From: Paratractidigestivibacter sp963611755
GTDB lineage: Bacteria; Actinomycetota; Coriobacteriia; Coriobacteriales; Atopobiaceae
Assembly (NCBI GenBank): GCA_963611755.1
Contig: CAVDTK010000043.1
Span: 1-15,894 of the forward strand
Direction: 5' to 3'
DNA: 15,894 nucleotides
Shown in pieces: positions 14,002 to 15,894 of this stretch (position 1 is the first letter of the stretch; each line of letters begins with the position of its first letter). The position numbers and the translations under genes were made by a program. Under the pieces are notes generated by a model. That model did not search any database, was not told the origin of the DNA, and worked only from the letters and a program-made list of their open reading frames with translations.

Positions 14002-15276
14002 CTAGCTCAGTTCCATGTCGTCGGTGATGCCGTGGACCGTGACGTTCGTGCGCCCGAGCACCCACCAGCCGGCAAGCGACGCCGCCATGCAGCAGATGAT
14101 GAGCGCCGCAAGCGACGTGAGGTCGTCGGTGGGGAGAAGCCCCACGACGAACATGCCCACGCAGCCGGCGGCCGTGTTGATGAAGTTGATGCACGAGCTG
14201 GCGGCGCCCGCGCCCTCGTCCTGCTGCGAGAGCAGGATGTTCACCGAAAGCGGGCGCGCCGCGGCCTCGGTGATGGCGAAAAACGTCATGCAGACGCAGA
14301 AAGCCAAAGGCGCCGTGTGCCCAACAAGCAGCATGGCCGTGCCCGCTGCAAGCCCGATGAGCATCAACGCGATAAGGAAGGTTCGGGCGCTACAAAAGCG
14401 TTTGGCGCCCTCCCACGCAAAGGGCCCGGCGGCGGTGCACAGCGCCGTGGCGCCAAAGAACAGGCCGTAGCCCATCTCGGAGAGGCCGAAGAGGCTCTCG
14501 TAGATGTAGCTGGCCACGCTCACGTAGGCCATAAAGCCCAGGTTAAACGTGCAGAAAATCATCATGAACGAGGTGAAGCCCGGGTTTTTGACCACATCGG
14601 CCAGCTGTCCGGCCAGGCTCTCCTGGCCCTTCTTCACGCGGTGCTCGGGCAGCAGCGTCTCCTGGTAGAGCAGGGCGAGCACCAGGCAGGCGGCCCCGGC
14701 CACGGCCAGGATGTCGAAGGTGGTGCGCCAGGTGAAGTGCGCCACCACGAATGCGCCCACCACCGGCGCGATCACGGGCCCCAGGATGAGCATCAGCTGG
14801 ATGAGCGAGAGCACGGGCCCGCGCCGCTCCTCGCGCACGGCGTCCTTGACGATGCTGTTGGTCATGGCCTCGCCGGCGCCGGCGCCCAGGGCCTGCACCA
14901 CGCGCGCGACGATGAGAAACTCGATCGTGGGCGCGAGCGAGCAGGCAAGCGAGCCTGCCACGTAACTCGTAAGACCGATGATCAGGACGGGTTTGCGGCC
15001 CATGCGGTCCGACATCGGCCCAAAGACGAGAAGACCGATGGCAAAGAACAGGTAGAAGCCCACGAGGGTGAGGTTGACCATCCCCGCGTCGGTGTTCAGG
15101 TGCTCGGCCATGTGCGGCACGGCCGGCGTGTACATGTCGAGCGACAGCGGGATGATGGTGGACAAGAAGGCGAGAAGCACCAGCAGGCCGGCCTGTCCCA
15201 GGCGCGGCTGCGGCGTCAACAGCCAGGACTCCGCGGATTTTCTCGGCGTGGCGGCAGAAGCGTTTTGCTTAGACAT
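14002..15276 (-). CDS. MFS multidrug efflux transporter, Bcr/CflA type
   Basis: 424 residues, 12 membrane segments expected. LSLDMYTPAVPHMAEHL (45-60) and motif A FGPMSDRMGRKP (85-96) are typical of the Bcr/CflA drug-proton antiporters. RVVQALGAGAGEAMTNSIVKD (125-145) and antiporter motif C GPVIAPVVGA (166-175) support export. Known relatives pump drugs or small metabolites such as bicyclomycin or cysteine; the substrate here is unknown. ATG at 15276 has GGAGG four bases upstream. The gene is preceded by a promoter, a folded leader and a terminator hairpin placed before the start codon, which suggests expression by attenuation. Downstream, RNA-like element C lies 34 bases beyond the stop. Confidence 0.93.
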   Translation of the reverse strand: MSKQNASAATPRKSAESWLLTPQPRLGQAGLLVLLAFLSTIIPLSLDMYTPAVPHMAEHLNTDAGMVNLTLVGFYLFFAIGLLVFGPMSDRMGRKPVLIIGLTSYVAGSLACSLAPTIEFLIVARVVQALGAGAGEAMTNSIVKDAVREERRGPVLSLIQLMLILGPVIAPVVGAFVVAHFTWRTTFDILAVAGAACLVLALLYQETLLPEHRVKKGQESLAGQLADVVKNPGFTSFMMIFCTFNLGFMAYVSVASYIYESLFGLSEMGYGLFFGATALCTAAGPFAWEGAKRFCSARTFLIALMLIGLAAGTAMLLVGHTAPLAFCVCMTFFAITEAAARPLSVNILLSQQDEGAGAASSCINFINTAAGCVGMFVVGLLPTDDLTSLAALIICCMAASLAGWWVLGRTNVTVHGITDDMELS

Positions 15277-15303
15277 CGTTCCTCCAGACGTCTCGCCGGG
15301 AGC

Positions 15304-15343
15304 AAAAAGCGCGCCCGGCTATTCCATGAATAACCGAGCGCAC
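15304..15343 (-). terminator. Leader terminator (attenuator) in front of the Bcr/CflA gene
   Basis: Read on the minus strand, GTGCGCTCGGTTATTC (15343-15328) pairs over 16 positions with GAATAGCCGGGCGCGC (15324-15309) around a three-base loop, followed by TTTTT (15308-15304). Three pairs are G-U in this strand and would be C-A mismatches in plus RNA, so the hairpin was shaped for minus transcription. It lies between the promoter and the ATG, 27 bases before it, so it must be bypassed for the pump to be made. Confidence 0.75.
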
Positions 15344-15347
15344 TCGA

Positions 15348-15392
15348 CATCTTTTCCGACCATTGCCGGCTTCGGCCGACGGTCCTCCGATG
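15348..15392 (-). promoter_or_regulatory. Folded leader domain upstream of the attenuator
   Basis: Minus-strand RNA can form CATC/GATG (15392-15389 with 15351-15348), an asymmetric internal loop GGAG/GGAAAA, GACC/GGTC (15384-15381 with 15361-15358), an AAU bulge, and GTCGGC-CGAA-GCCGGC at the tip. A short frame also starts within it, ATGGTCGGAAAAG..., and ends TAG inside the terminator hairpin (14 codons), but no ribosome site precedes it. Either a small ligand-binding domain or ribosome-mediated attenuation could be at work. I recognise no known riboswitch class. Confidence 0.45.
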
Positions 15393-15403
15393 AACCACTG
15401 GGT

Positions 15404-15432
15404 ACTCTACCCGAGCCTTCCCGCATTGGCAA
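15404..15432 (-). promoter_or_regulatory. Sigma-70-type promoter for the Bcr/CflA leader
   Basis: On the minus strand, TTGCCA (15432-15427) and TAGAGT (15409-15404) are separated by exactly 17 bases. They match the consensus at five and four of six positions. Transcription would start near 15397, just before the folded leader, giving a leader of about 120 bases. Confidence 0.55.
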
Positions 15433-15480
15433 GCCCGTTATTTGCGGAGACGCGCGGTGGCGCCTTGGCCCTGCGTCAGC

Positions 15481-15512
15481 AAAAAGGGGCACCGGCGCCT
15501 TGCCGATGCCCC
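15481..15512 (-). terminator. Intrinsic terminator of the alcohol dehydrogenase gene
   Basis: On the minus strand, GGGGCATCGGC and GCCGGTGCCCC form an 11-pair stem with one U-G, followed by TTTTT (15485-15481). It lies 36 bases past the dehydrogenase stop and separates that gene from the pump promoter. Confidence 0.88.
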
Positions 15513-15547
15513 TCAGCGGGTACAGGGTATGTCCCGTTAAGCGGGCC

Positions 15548-15892
15548 TTACGCCTCGGGGCAGATCTTCTTGAAGAGCTCGACGACGTCCTCGAGGGAAG
15601 CGTCGCGGGGGTTGCCGGGGAAGCAGGCGTCGGCGACGGCGTCCTTGGCGAGAACCTCGATCTCGTCGGCCTTCATGGCCTCGCAGACCTTGGGGATGTT
15701 CACGTCCTCGGAGAGCTGCTTGACGGCGGCGATGGCGGCGTCGGCGGCCTCGTCAACGCTCATGCCGGTGGTATCGACGCCCATGGCCTCGGCGACCTTG
15801 GCAAGACGCTCGGTCACGACGGGCTTGTTGAACTCCATCGCGATGGGGAGCAGCATGGCGCAGGCGACGCCGTGCGGGGTGTCGTAGTGAGC
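15548..15892 (-). CDS. Iron-containing alcohol dehydrogenase, C-terminal part only
   Basis: The last 114 residues of a group III (iron-type) alcohol dehydrogenase; the gene continues beyond the window edge. The visible start AHYDTPHGVACAMLLPIAMEFN holds the PHG histidine, the last of the expected metal ligands. The helical C-terminal domain follows and ends DVVELFKKICPEA, typical of the FucO/butanol/propanediol dehydrogenase group. These cytoplasmic enzymes interconvert aldehydes and alcohols with NAD(P)H, often as a fermentation electron sink. The cofactor-binding half and other metal ligands lie outside, so substrate cannot be set. An internal ATG at 15856 would cut the metal site and is not the start. 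A strong terminator follows the TAA. Confidence 0.9.
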   Translation of the reverse strand, partial: AHYDTPHGVACAMLLPIAMEFNKPVVTERLAKVAEAMGVDTTGMSVDEAADAAIAAVKQLSEDVNIPKVCEAMKADEIEVLAKDAVADACFPGNPRDASLEDVVELFKKICPEA

Positions 15893-15894
15893 GG

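Noticed and set aside
13999..14016. CCTAGCTCAGTTCC, which looks like a tRNA D-arm
   Set aside because: It is the end of the Bcr/CflA gene (MELS stop) and no acceptor, anticodon or T arm can be built around it.
13963..15333. A 456-codon plus frame opposite the Bcr/CflA gene
   Set aside because: Arg/His/Gly-rich shadow product; the minus frame is an intact 12-segment transporter.

Overview
This window is high-GC DNA with dense, strongly codon-biased genes and short intergenic gaps. The gene content is that of a fermentative gut-type anaerobe: a GH31/GH94 sugar operon, a VanH-like D-2-hydroxyacid dehydrogenase, an iron-containing alcohol dehydrogenase, a signal-less BMP protein with a phosphoesterase partner, and several MFS pumps. 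I infer a Coriobacteriia-like Actinomycetota (Collinsella/Olsenella type). No rRNA or tRNA is present to confirm this.

Layout. (1) 1-3333, plus strand: the 3' part of a GH31 glycosidase and a complete GH94 cellobiose-phosphorylase-type enzyme, closed by a nested GC hairpin. (2) 3389-6209, plus strand: a structured leader, a 651-residue cytoplasmic BMP-domain protein, and an ATGA-overlapping calcineurin-like phosphoesterase. (3) 6210-6580: a gene-free stretch holding two tandem ~125-bp elements with ~20-bp arms, T tracts and little room for protein coding. (4) 6581-9361: a divergent pair, a D-2-hydroxyacid dehydrogenase (minus) and a fused substrate-binding/permease amino-acid-type ABC protein (plus). 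(5) 9362-9593: short direct repeats and a bidirectional palindromic terminator. (6) 9594-13747, all minus: phosphoglycerate mutase homologue, small membrane-anchored protein, M20 amidohydrolase, 14-TM MFS transporter. (7) 13748-14001: a third long-armed RNA-like element with a perfect inner hairpin and a possible pseudoknot. (8) 14002-15512, minus: a Bcr/CflA-type MFS pump behind a promoter, a folded leader and a conditional-looking terminator. (9) 15548-15892: the C-terminal part of an iron-containing alcohol dehydrogenase with its own terminator.

How the genes fit together. The GH31/GH94 pair would trim oligosaccharides and phosphorolyse beta-glucobiose to glucose-1-phosphate. The phosphoglycerate mutase homologue, D-hydroxyacid dehydrogenase and alcohol dehydrogenase fit downstream fermentative carbon flow. 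The M20 hydrolase and its adjacent MFS transporter look like an uptake/hydrolysis or hydrolysis/export pair.

The least explained signals are non-coding. They are three plus-strand structured elements with different arm sequences but similar layout, an attenuator-like leader upstream of the Bcr/CflA pump, and a 9-mer (GGCGAGAAG or its complement) found 17 times by eye, inside and outside genes.
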